From the NCBI RefSeq assembly GCF_014646375.1, contig NZ_BMNI01000001.1:641949-705948 (forward strand): DNA of 64,000 bases, written 5' to 3'. A program made the position numbers and the translations under genes. Shown here piece by piece: positions 9,238-19,715 of this stretch; position 1 is the stretch's first letter, and each line of letters begins with the position of its first letter. Origin of the DNA: Nocardioides phosphati. GTDB taxonomy: Bacteria > Actinomycetota > Actinomycetes > Propionibacteriales > Nocardioidaceae. The notes under the pieces are model-generated. The model searched no databases. It worked only from the letters and a program-made list of their open reading frames with translations, and was not told where the DNA came from.

Positions 9238-10391
9238 TGCGCGAGTACCTCGTCGTCTTCCTGGTCGCCGGCTCGGTGACCTACCTGCTGACCGTCATCG
9301 CCCGCGAGATCGCCCTGCGCACCGGGGCGGTCGCGCAGGTCCGTGACCGCGACATGCACGTCATCCCGATCCCGTACTTCGGCGGCATCGCGATGCTCGG
9401 CGGGATGGTCGCGGCGTACCTGGTGGCCCGCCACCTGCCGTTCCTGAGCGCGAAGAACCCCGGCAACGTCTTCCGTGACGCGGGGGTGGTGCTGGTCGCC
9501 GGCGCGCTGATCTGCGCGATCGGCGTCCTCGACGACCTGCTGGAGCTCGATGCGCTCACCAAGCTCGGCGGGCAGGTCGTGGCGGCAGGCCTGTTGATCC
9601 TCTTCGGGGTGACCTACCTGCACTTCCCGCTGCCCGGCATCGGCCAGTTCTCGCTGCCCCCCGACCTCGCCTCGCTGCTGACGGTCGTCACCGTGGTCGC
9701 GACGGTCAACGCGGTGAACTTCGTCGACGGACTGGACGGCCTCGCTGCGGGCGTCGTGGGCATCGGCGCCAGCGCGTTCCTGCTCTACTGCTACCAGCTG
9801 GCCAACCTCAACGGCCAGGTGCTGGCGATGACAGCCGCGCTGCTGTGTGCCGCGCTCGCCGGCGCGTGTGCCGGCTTCCTGCCGCACAACTTCCACCCCG
9901 CGCGGCTCTTCATGGGTGACAGCGGCTCGATGCTGCTCGGCCTCGTGCTGGCCGCCAGCGCCCTGACGCTCACCGGCCAGTTCCCGGCGTCCGCCGTGAC
10001 GCGGGGCGGTGACGGCGCGGAGGCCAGCCTGCTGCCCACGCTGCTGCCGATCCTGCTGCCCCTGTCGATCCTGATCGTGCCGATGGCCGACCTGGTCCTC
10101 GCCGTCATCCGCCGGACGCGACGGGGCCAGATGTTCTACCACCCCGACAAGCAGCACCTGCACCACCGGATGCTCGAGATCGGCCACTCGCACCGCCGTG
10201 CCGTGCTGGTCATCTGGCTGTGGGCAGCCCTCGTCGGCTACGGCACCGTCGTGGCGAGCCTCTACTCCGGCCCGGTGGTCTTCGCCGCGCTCGCGGTGTG
10301 GTTCGCGGTGACGGTCTTCCTCACGGTCGCGGTGCCGCGCGTCCACCTGCCCCACCGCCCCGAGCACGAACGAGAGGCTTCCCCCACGTGA
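9237..10391 (+). CDS. MraY/WecA-family undecaprenyl(decaprenyl)-phosphate sugar-1-phosphate transferase
   Basis: A 384-residue polytopic membrane enzyme of glycosyltransferase family 4, probably UDP-GlcNAc:polyprenyl-phosphate GlcNAc-1-phosphate transferase (WecA-like). It would begin cell-wall polymer or linkage-unit synthesis. Signatures are NFVDGLDGLAAG, FMGDSGSMLLG (Mg-binding Asp residues) and the cytoplasmic His loop HLHHRMLEIGHSHR. The start ATG overlaps the tsaC stop by one base. WecA-like genes commonly lie just upstream of atp operons in this phylum, and the downstream gene overlaps it. The exact sugar cannot be read from sequence. Confidence 0.88.
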   Translation: MREYLVVFLVAGSVTYLLTVIAREIALRTGAVAQVRDRDMHVIPIPYFGGIAMLGGMVAAYLVARHLPFLSAKNPGNVFRDAGVVLVAGALICAIGVLDDLLELDALTKLGGQVVAAGLLILFGVTYLHFPLPGIGQFSLPPDLASLLTVVTVVATVNAVNFVDGLDGLAAGVVGIGASAFLLYCYQLANLNGQVLAMTAALLCAALAGACAGFLPHNFHPARLFMGDSGSMLLGLVLAASALTLTGQFPASAVTRGGDGAEASLLPTLLPILLPLSILIVPMADLVLAVIRRTRRGQMFYHPDKQHLHHRMLEIGHSHRRAVLVIWLWAALVGYGTVVASLYSGPVVFAALAVWFAVTVFLTVAVPRVHLPHRPEHEREASPT

Positions 10392-10855
10392 CGAGCAATC
10401 CGGAGAGCACGCGCAGCGCCGTCCGCGACGCGCTGGTGCCGATGGTCCTCGGCGCGGCGTTCACGGTCGTCGCCGTGGGCGTCCTGGCCGTCCTCGCCGC
10501 TGTCGTGGCGGGTGACCGTGGGCTCGCCGGTGCGCTGACCGGCGGCCTCGCCGTGCTCGGCGTCCTCCTGTTCGGCGTGCTCACGATGGCCCTCGTGGTC
10601 CGGTGGGTCCCCGAGGCGAGCCTCCTCGTCGCGATGCTCACCTATGTCGCGCAGGTAGCCGTCCTCTTCGCGCTCTACATCCGCTACACCCGGGACGAGG
10701 CGATGCAGGACGCGCTCTCGGCGGGCTGGCTCGCTCTCAGCATCGCGGCGGCCACCGTCGCGTGGGTCGCCGGACAGCTGCTGGGAGCGTGGCGGGCCCG
10801 GCACGACGTGACCGGCGTTCACGACCTCACGCCGGTGAGCGACGACGGCTCATGA
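10388..10855 (+). CDS. atpI: AtpI-like membrane protein of the ATP synthase operon
   Basis: A 155-residue protein with four predicted membrane helices, starting at a GTG in a GTGA overlap with the upstream transferase. Position, size and hydrophobic profile match the actinobacterial ATP synthase protein I, an assembly factor proposed to help build the c-ring. Sequence conservation in this family is low, so the call rests mainly on context. A polar C-terminal tail (residues about 130-155) is probably cytoplasmic. Confidence 0.75.
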   Translation: MTSNPESTRSAVRDALVPMVLGAAFTVVAVGVLAVLAAVVAGDRGLAGALTGGLAVLGVLLFGVLTMALVVRWVPEASLLVAMLTYVAQVAVLFALYIRYTRDEAMQDALSAGWLALSIAAATVAWVAGQLLGAWRARHDVTGVHDLTPVSDDGS

Positions 10856-11121
10856 CTGGTATTGTCCGGCCCGCGATGCCTCGCACGGAAGAAACACAGC
10901 AGCCACAGGGCGACCCGTGGCTCGCTTTCGGATACCTCGTGTCCGGAGTTCTGCTGTACGGCGCCATGGGGTGGCTCGCTGACTGGTGGCTGGGGACCGA
11001 GTTCCTGGTCGTCATCGGGATCCTCTTCGGAGCGACTCTCGGCATCTACATGACTTTCAAGCGGTTCGGTGGCACGCCCACCGCGACCGACGAGCAGAGC
11101 CACGGCAAGGAGACAGAGTGA
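10852..11121 (+). CDS. AtpZ/AtpI-family small membrane protein
   Basis: The 89-residue protein has a polar N-terminus (EETQQPQGDPWLAFGYLVSG) and two membrane helices, ending in a polar tail. The pattern PWLAFGYLVSGVLLYGAMGW then WWLGTEFLVVIGILFGATLGIYM is that of AtpZ-type F-ATPase accessory proteins, some of which are linked to Mg2+/Ca2+ transport or c-ring assembly. It overlaps atpI by ATGA and atpB by GTGA, so it is an integral operon member. Confidence 0.8.
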   Translation: MTGIVRPAMPRTEETQQPQGDPWLAFGYLVSGVLLYGAMGWLADWWLGTEFLVVIGILFGATLGIYMTFKRFGGTPTATDEQSHGKETE

Positions 11122-11918
11122 GCCTCACCGCTGCAATTGCGGCCGCCAGCGTCAAGGCGGGGGAGTCGGGCTTCGAGGCCCCCAATGCCGGCATCTTCAA
11201 CCTGCCGGAGGTTGGCGCGGGCGTCACCAAGTCGATGCTGCTGGTCGGCCTCTCTGCGGTCCTCATCCTCGGCTTCATGATCGCGTCGTCGCGCAAGGCC
11301 TCGGTCGTCCCCGGCCGCCTGCAGTTCGCCGGCGAGATGGTCTACGGCTTCGTGCGCAACACGATCGCGCGTGAGTCGATCGGTTCCGAGCACTTCATGA
11401 AGTTCGTGCCGTTCCTCTTCTCGCTCTTCCTCTTCATCGTGGTCAACAACTACTACGGCATCGTGCCGCTGCTGCAGCTGCCGTCGTTCGGCCGCATCGG
11501 CTACATCGTGCCGCTGGCCGCGATCGCCTGGCTGACCTTCATCGGTGCCGGCATCTGGAAGCACGGCTTCTTCGGCTTCTTCAAGCACGCCACCGTTCCC
11601 CACGGCGTGCCGAGCTGGATCCTGGTCCTGCTCGTCCCGCTGGAGTTCCTCTCCAACATCGTCGTGCGGCCGTTCACGCTCACGCTGCGTCTCTTCGGCA
11701 ACATGTTCGCCGGCCACCTCCTGCTCGCACTCTTCGCGACCGGTGGCGCCTACCTCCTGCAGGACGGCAACCTCGTCCACGGGGGCGTCGGCATCCTGGC
11801 CTTCCTGATGGGCATCGCGGTCAGCTTCCTCGAGCTGATCGTCATGTTCCTGCAGGCCTACGTCTTCACGCTGCTCGCTGCGATGTACATCGGCGAGGCC
11901 ATCGCCGACGAGCACTGA
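11118..11918 (+). CDS. atpB: ATP synthase F0 subunit a
   Basis: A 266-residue proton-channel subunit starting at a GTG (AAGGAG five bases upstream). The essential arginine lies in RPFTLTLRLFGNMFAGHLLL, and the C-terminal helix carries LELIVMFLQAYVFTLLAAMYIGEA. Five to six membrane helices and length are normal for actinobacterial subunit a. It passes protons to the c-ring built by atpE. Confidence 0.97.
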   Translation: MSLTAAIAAASVKAGESGFEAPNAGIFNLPEVGAGVTKSMLLVGLSAVLILGFMIASSRKASVVPGRLQFAGEMVYGFVRNTIARESIGSEHFMKFVPFLFSLFLFIVVNNYYGIVPLLQLPSFGRIGYIVPLAAIAWLTFIGAGIWKHGFFGFFKHATVPHGVPSWILVLLVPLEFLSNIVVRPFTLTLRLFGNMFAGHLLLALFATGGAYLLQDGNLVHGGVGILAFLMGIAVSFLELIVMFLQAYVFTLLAAMYIGEAIADEH

Positions 11919-11972
11919 GCCGTCGAAGACCCAGCTCCACCCGCACGACCCCCACAAGTTTCGCCAAAACGG

Positions 11973-11991
11973 CGACGTGACAGTCACGTCG
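11973..11991 (+). promoter_or_regulatory. Intercistronic hairpin before atpE
   Basis: CGACGTGA and TCACGTCG form a perfect eight-base-pair stem with a three-base CAG loop, ending 19 bases before the atpE start. A clean AAAGGAAAAG ribosome-binding site follows. It may stabilise atpE mRNA or mark a processing site, raising output of the c subunit, which is needed in many copies. Confidence 0.5.
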
Positions 11992-12010
11992 CAGACGAAA
12001 GGAAAAGCCC

Positions 12011-12217
12011 ATGGACGGCAACCTCAACCTCATCGGCCTCGGTCTCTCCGCCATCGGCCCGGGCGTTGCCATCGGCCTCATCTTCGCGGCCCTCATCGGC
12101 GGCATCGCCCGTCAGCCCGAGGCTGCCGGCACGCTGTTCGGCCGCGCGATCCTCGGCTTCGTTCTCGCTGAGGCGCTCTTCATCATCACCCTCGCCATCG
12201 CGTTCGTCATCAAGTGA
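12011..12217 (+). CDS. atpE: ATP synthase F0 subunit c
   Basis: A 68-residue hairpin of two membrane helices. The proton-carrying glutamate is Glu54 in [10 protein letters not shown], and the polar loop is RQPEAAG (residues 34-40). Helix 1 carries the glycine-rich [10 protein letters not shown] packing motif. No sodium-type ligand set is seen, so it is proton-coupled. It is preceded by the longest gap in the operon (92 bases), with a hairpin and a strong ribosome-binding site. Confidence 0.97.
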   Translation: MDGNLNLIGLGLSAIGPGVAIGLIFAALIGGIARQPEAAGTLFGRAILGFVLAEALFIITLAIAFVIK

Positions 12218-12247
12218 CCTTCGCAGGATCCGAGCGGTTCTGAGTAG

Positions 12248-13617
<1,370 letters not shown>

Positions 13618-13674
13618 TCCACAGCCTGGCAACCCAGAACTTTTCGAGCAGCACCCAAGAGTGAGGAAGACCAA

Positions 13675-15315
13675 ATGACGGAGCTGTCCATCCGTCCGGA
13701 CGAGATCCGCGACGCACTGCAGCGCTTCGTGTCCGACTACCAGCCGGAGACCGCGTCCCGCGAGGAGGTCGGCACTGTCGCCGAGGCCGGCGACGGCATC
13801 GCCCGCGTCAGCGGCCTTCCCTCCGCCATGGCCAACGAGCTGCTCGAGTTCGAAGACGGCACCCTGGGCCTCGCGCTCAACCTCGACACCCGCGAGATCG
13901 GTGCCGTCGTCCTCGGTGACTTCGACAAGATCGAGGAGGGCCAGACGGTCCGTCGCACCGGCGACATCCTCTCGGTCCCCGTCGGCGAGGGCTACCTCGG
14001 CCGCGTCATCGACCCGCTCGGCAAGCCGATCGACGGTCTCGGCGAGATCACCGGCATCGAGGGTCGTCGTTCGCTCGAGATCCCGGCCGCCGGCGTCATG
14101 GACCGCAAGTCGGTCCACGAGCCGCTCTCGACCGGCATCAAGGCCATCGACTCGATGACCCCGATCGGCCGCGGCCAGCGCCAGCTGATCATCGGTGACC
14201 GCGCCACCGGCAAGACCACGGTCGCGATCGACACGATCATCAACCAGAAGGCCGCCTGGGCCTCGGGCGACCCGGAGAAGCAGGTCCGCTGCATCTACGT
14301 CGCCATCGGCCAGAAGGGCTCGACCATCGCCTCCGTGCGTGGCGCCCTCGAGGAGGCCGGCGCGCTGGAGTACACCACCATCGTGGCCGCTCCCGCGTCC
14401 GACTCCGCCGGCTTCAAGTACCTCGCGCCGTACACCGGCTCGGCCATCGGCCAGCACTGGATGTACCAGGGCAAGCACGTCCTCATCGTCTTCGACGACC
14501 TGACGAAGCAGGCCGAGGCCTACCGCGCCGTCTCCCTCCTGCTCCGCCGCCCGCCGGGCCGCGAGGCGTACCCCGGTGACGTCTTCTACCTCCACTCCCG
14601 CCTGCTGGAGCGTTGCGCGAAGCTCTCCGACGAGCTGGGCCACGGCTCGATGACGGGTCTGCCGATCATCGAGACGAAGGCCAACGACGTCTCGGCGTTC
14701 ATCCCGACCAACGTCATCTCCATCACCGACGGCCAGATCTTCCTGCAGTCGGACCTCTTCGCCGCCAACCAGCGTCCGGCCATCGACGTCGGTGTCTCCG
14801 TCTCCCGTGTCGGTGGCGCCGCGATGACCAAGGCGATGAAGGCCGTCACCGGTTCGCTCAAGGTCGACCTGGCGCAGTTCCGCGCCATGGAGGCGTTCGC
14901 CATGTTCGCCTCGGACCTCGACGCCGCGTCGAAGCAGCAGCTGGCCCGTGGCCAGAAGCTGATGGCGCTGCTCAAGCAGCCGGCCTACAACCCGTACTCG
15001 GTCGAGGACATGACCGTCTCCCTGTGGCTGGGCACGTCGGGTCGCCTCGACAACGTCCCGACCGACGACGTCATCCGCTTCGAGCAGGAGTTCCTGGACT
15101 ACCTGCGTCGCTCGCAGGCGGGCATCCTCGCCGGCATCGCGGAGTCGCTGAAGTTCGAGGACTCGACCGAGACGCAGCTCGCTGCGGCGTACGACGAGTT
15201 CCTGAAGCAGTTCGAGACGGCGGAGGGTGCCTCGCTGGCGACCAACGCCACGGTCGAGCCGCTCGAGGACGAGGCCGTCGCCCAGGAGCAGATCGTCAAG
15301 CAGAAGAAGGCCTGA
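13675..15315 (+). CDS. atpA: ATP synthase F1 subunit alpha
   Basis: A 546-residue non-catalytic nucleotide-binding subunit. The P-loop GDRATGKTT is at residues 174-182, and [16 protein letters not shown] carries the conserved signature with the arginine finger. The C-terminal tail of about 25 residues is acidic and then basic ([10 protein letters not shown]), longer than in E. coli as is common in actinobacteria. The atpG start follows after three bases. Confidence 0.98.
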   Translation: MTELSIRPDEIRDALQRFVSDYQPETASREEVGTVAEAGDGIARVSGLPSAMANELLEFEDGTLGLALNLDTREIGAVVLGDFDKIEEGQTVRRTGDILSVPVGEGYLGRVIDPLGKPIDGLGEITGIEGRRSLEIPAAGVMDRKSVHEPLSTGIKAIDSMTPIGRGQRQLIIGDRATGKTTVAIDTIINQKAAWASGDPEKQVRCIYVAIGQKGSTIASVRGALEEAGALEYTTIVAAPASDSAGFKYLAPYTGSAIGQHWMYQGKHVLIVFDDLTKQAEAYRAVSLLLRRPPGREAYPGDVFYLHSRLLERCAKLSDELGHGSMTGLPIIETKANDVSAFIPTNVISITDGQIFLQSDLFAANQRPAIDVGVSVSRVGGAAMTKAMKAVTGSLKVDLAQFRAMEAFAMFASDLDAASKQQLARGQKLMALLKQPAYNPYSVEDMTVSLWLGTSGRLDNVPTDDVIRFEQEFLDYLRRSQAGILAGIAESLKFEDSTETQLAAAYDEFLKQFETAEGASLATNATVEPLEDEAVAQEQIVKQKKA

Positions 15316-15318
15316 TCC

Positions 15319-17686
<2,368 letters not shown>

Positions 17687-17687
<1 letters not shown>

Positions 17688-18088
17688 TGGCTGGTTCGGA
17701 CAAGCAGCTGACCGTCTCGCTGGTCGCCGCTGATCGCGTCGTGTGGGAGGGCCCGGCCACCATGGTCATCGCCCGCACCACCGAAGGCGACGTCGGCATC
17801 CTGCCGAACCACGCTCCGCTGCTCTCCCTCATGGTGGACGGTGTCGTCGACATCCGTACGCCGGAGGGCGAGACGTGGGTCGCGGCTGTCGACGCGGGCT
17901 TCCTGTCCGTGGCCGACAACCGGGTCTCGATCCTGTCGGAGCACGCCGAGATGTCGCACGAGATCGACCTCGAGAAGGCACGCCACGACCTCGAGCGGGC
18001 CCAGGCGGCCGGCGAGGACAACGGCGCGGCCACCGAGGCCGTCCGCCGGGCCGAGGCCCGGATCCGCGCGGTCGAGAAGGCCGGCTGA
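17687..18088 (+). CDS. atpC: ATP synthase F1 subunit epsilon
   Basis: A 133-residue subunit with an N-terminal beta sandwich (VWEGPATMVIARTTEGDVGILPNHAPLL) and a C-terminal helical hairpin rich in Ala and Glu, which regulates ATP hydrolysis. The ATG overlaps the atpD stop. It is the last gene of the operon; a large hairpin follows 14 bases later. Confidence 0.96.
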
Positions 18089-18101
18089 CACCTCTGTTAC
18101 T

Positions 18102-18147
18102 GACCCCGGTCCGGTGGCGCTATCGTTTGCGCCACCGGGTCGGGGTC
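18102..18147 (+). terminator. Large hairpin ending the atp operon
   Basis: CCGGTGGCGC/GCGCCACCGG form a ten-base-pair stem with an eight-base loop (TATCGTTT). This is extended through a two-by-two internal loop (GT/GT) by a further GACCCCG/CGGGGTC stem. It lies 14 bases after the atpC stop. No U-run follows. It can act as terminator or as a partial attenuator in front of the DUF2550 gene. Confidence 0.7.
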
Positions 18148-18169
18148 GGCTCATTTCCAGGGAGGTTCC

Positions 18170-18607
18170 ATGGCGTTGTGGCAGTGGGGGCTCGAGTCCG
18201 TCCTGGCTGTCCTCGTCCTGCTGGTCGCCCTGGCCATCGCGCTCGTCGTCCGCCGTCGCTGGATCGCGCGTGACGGCGGCACCTTCGAGCTCTCCTACCG
18301 CATGCGCTCGGTCTCTCCGGGCCGCGGCTGGGTGCTCGGCATCGGCCGCTACTCCGGCGAGGAGCTCCAGTGGTTCCGGATCTTCTCGGTCTCGCCGAAG
18401 CCGCGCTGCAGCTGGCACCGCAAGACCCTCGAGTACGTCGGGTCGCGCGACCCCGAGGGCATCGAGACGATCTCGCTCTACCCCGACCACGTCGTGGTCG
18501 CCTGCCGCGCCCCCGAGGGTGCCGTGGAGTTCGCGATGAGCCGGCCGTCGCTCACCGGCTTCCAGTCCTGGGCCGAGTCCGGCCCGCCGGGCGCCGAGAT
18601 CCGCTGA
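18170..18607 (+). CDS. DUF2550 domain protein
   Basis: A 145-residue protein with one N-terminal membrane helix (about residues 8-27) and a cytoplasmic beta-rich domain (FELSYRMRS, GRGWVLGIGRYSGEELQWFRIFS, then FAMSRPSLTGFQSWAESGPPG). Genes of this family directly follow atpC in many actinobacteria; the function is unknown. A Shine-Dalgarno sequence (AGGGAGG) precedes the ATG. The fold resembles pleckstrin-homology-like domains, which is my inference. Confidence 0.85.
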   Translation: MALWQWGLESVLAVLVLLVALAIALVVRRRWIARDGGTFELSYRMRSVSPGRGWVLGIGRYSGEELQWFRIFSVSPKPRCSWHRKTLEYVGSRDPEGIETISLYPDHVVVACRAPEGAVEFAMSRPSLTGFQSWAESGPPGAEIR

Positions 18608-18619
18608 CGCCCGCGGGCG

Positions 18620-19210
18620 CTACTTCGAGCGTTCGCCGCCGGGGACCCACAGCACGTCGCCGTTCTCGCGGTTCGCGTAGCGCGCGAGGATGAAGAGCAG
18701 GTCGCTGAGCCGGTTGAGGTACTTCACCGCGAGTACGTTCATCGTCTCCCCGTGCTCGGCGTACGCCGCCCAGCCGGCCCGCTCCGCCCGGCGTACGACG
18801 GTGCGCGCGACGTGGAGGTGGGCCGCGGTGACCGTGCCGCCGTTGAGGATGAAGGAGCGGAGCTTCTCGAGGTCCTCGTTGTAGTGGTCGCACCAGGCCT
18901 CGAGGCGGTCGATGTAGTCCTGCTCCACGCGGAGTGCGGGGTACTCGGGGTTCTCGACGACGGGGGTGCCGAGGTCGGCGCCGACGTCGAAGAGGTCGTT
19001 CTGCACGTGGGTCAGCACCTTCACGACGTCCTCGGCGAGGCTGCTGTCGACGGCGGCATGGGCCAGGGCGACGCCGATGCACGCGTTGGCCTCGTCGACG
19101 TCGGCGTACGCGGCGAGCCGGAGGTCGTTCTTCGAGGTCTCGCTCATGTCGGCGAGCCGGGTCGTGCCGGCGTCGCCGGTGCGCGTGTAGATGCGGGTGA
19201 GGTTGACCAT
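18620..19210 (-). CDS. PduO-type corrinoid adenosyltransferase
   Basis: The 196-residue enzyme transfers the adenosyl group of ATP to cob(I)alamin, giving adenosylcobalamin. The ATP-binding N-terminus TRIYTRTGDAGTTRL and the helix AYADVDEANACIGVALAHA are PduO/MMAB signatures. The C-terminal ARTVVRRAERAGWAAYAE and LNRLSDLLFILAR complete the active site. It stands about 500 bases from the B12-dependent mutase gene, which needs this cofactor, though the two lie on opposite strands. The start ATG has no clear ribosome-binding site. Confidence 0.95.
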   Translation of the reverse strand: MVNLTRIYTRTGDAGTTRLADMSETSKNDLRLAAYADVDEANACIGVALAHAAVDSSLAEDVVKVLTHVQNDLFDVGADLGTPVVENPEYPALRVEQDYIDRLEAWCDHYNEDLEKLRSFILNGGTVTAAHLHVARTVVRRAERAGWAAYAEHGETMNVLAVKYLNRLSDLLFILARYANRENGDVLWVPGGERSK

Positions 19211-19294
19211 GGCGGCGAGCCTAGGCCACCTGCCGAGGCAACCGTTTCGCTCCCCGGCGCGTCCTAACACCTGACGACGGGTACGAGGAGCAGC

Positions 19295-19681
19295 ATGGTG
19301 GCGGAGGCGAGGTGCGAGATGGCGGAGACCGAGGACTGTGTGCTCGAGCTGGGGGGCTCGCTCGACGCGCGCTCGACGCCGGAGATCCGCTCGGCGCTCC
19401 ACGACCTGCTCTCCGCGCCCGGCAAGGTCGTCGTGCTCGACCTGGGTGCGGTCACCTCGGCCGACGTCGTCGCGCTCCGCGTGATCGCCGCTGCGAGCCG
19501 GCTGGCGTCCTTGCGCGGGGGGCGGATCGTGCTCCGCGCGACGCCGGGCCCGGTCCGCAGGCTGCTGACGGTTTCGCGCCTGGCCCGCCTGGTCGAGGTG
19601 GAGCGGACGCCGGGGGAGATCGACGTACCCCGACCCCGCGACGGGCACGGTGTTGGCAGTGCCACACCCGAGACTGCGTGA
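19295..19681 (+). CDS. STAS-domain protein (anti-sigma factor antagonist-like)
   Basis: The 128-residue protein is a single STAS domain (ELGGSLDARSTPEIRSALHDLL, then VVVLDLGAVTSADVVALRVIAAA) with a polar C-terminal tail. STAS antagonists bind anti-sigma kinases and are controlled by phosphorylation of a Ser in a DSSG-type motif. Here that position reads DVVA, so the phosphorylatable serine is missing. GAGGAG precedes the ATG. It may be a constitutively active antagonist or a non-sigma STAS module; partners are not visible nearby. Confidence 0.8.
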   Translation: MVAEARCEMAETEDCVLELGGSLDARSTPEIRSALHDLLSAPGKVVVLDLGAVTSADVVALRVIAAASRLASLRGGRIVLRATPGPVRRLLTVSRLARLVEVERTPGEIDVPRPRDGHGVGSATPETA

Positions 19682-19707
19682 CCGCTTCCACACATTCCGC
19701 ATAGGCT
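19678..19707 (+). promoter_or_regulatory. Promoter of the mutase gene, leaderless layout
   Basis: GTGACC (19678-19683) and TAGGCT (19702-19707) are separated by 18 bases. The -10 ends eight bases before the ATG at 19716, and no Shine-Dalgarno sequence is visible, so the transcript probably begins at or next to the start codon. Confidence 0.55.
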
Positions 19708-19715
19708 CCGCTCTT

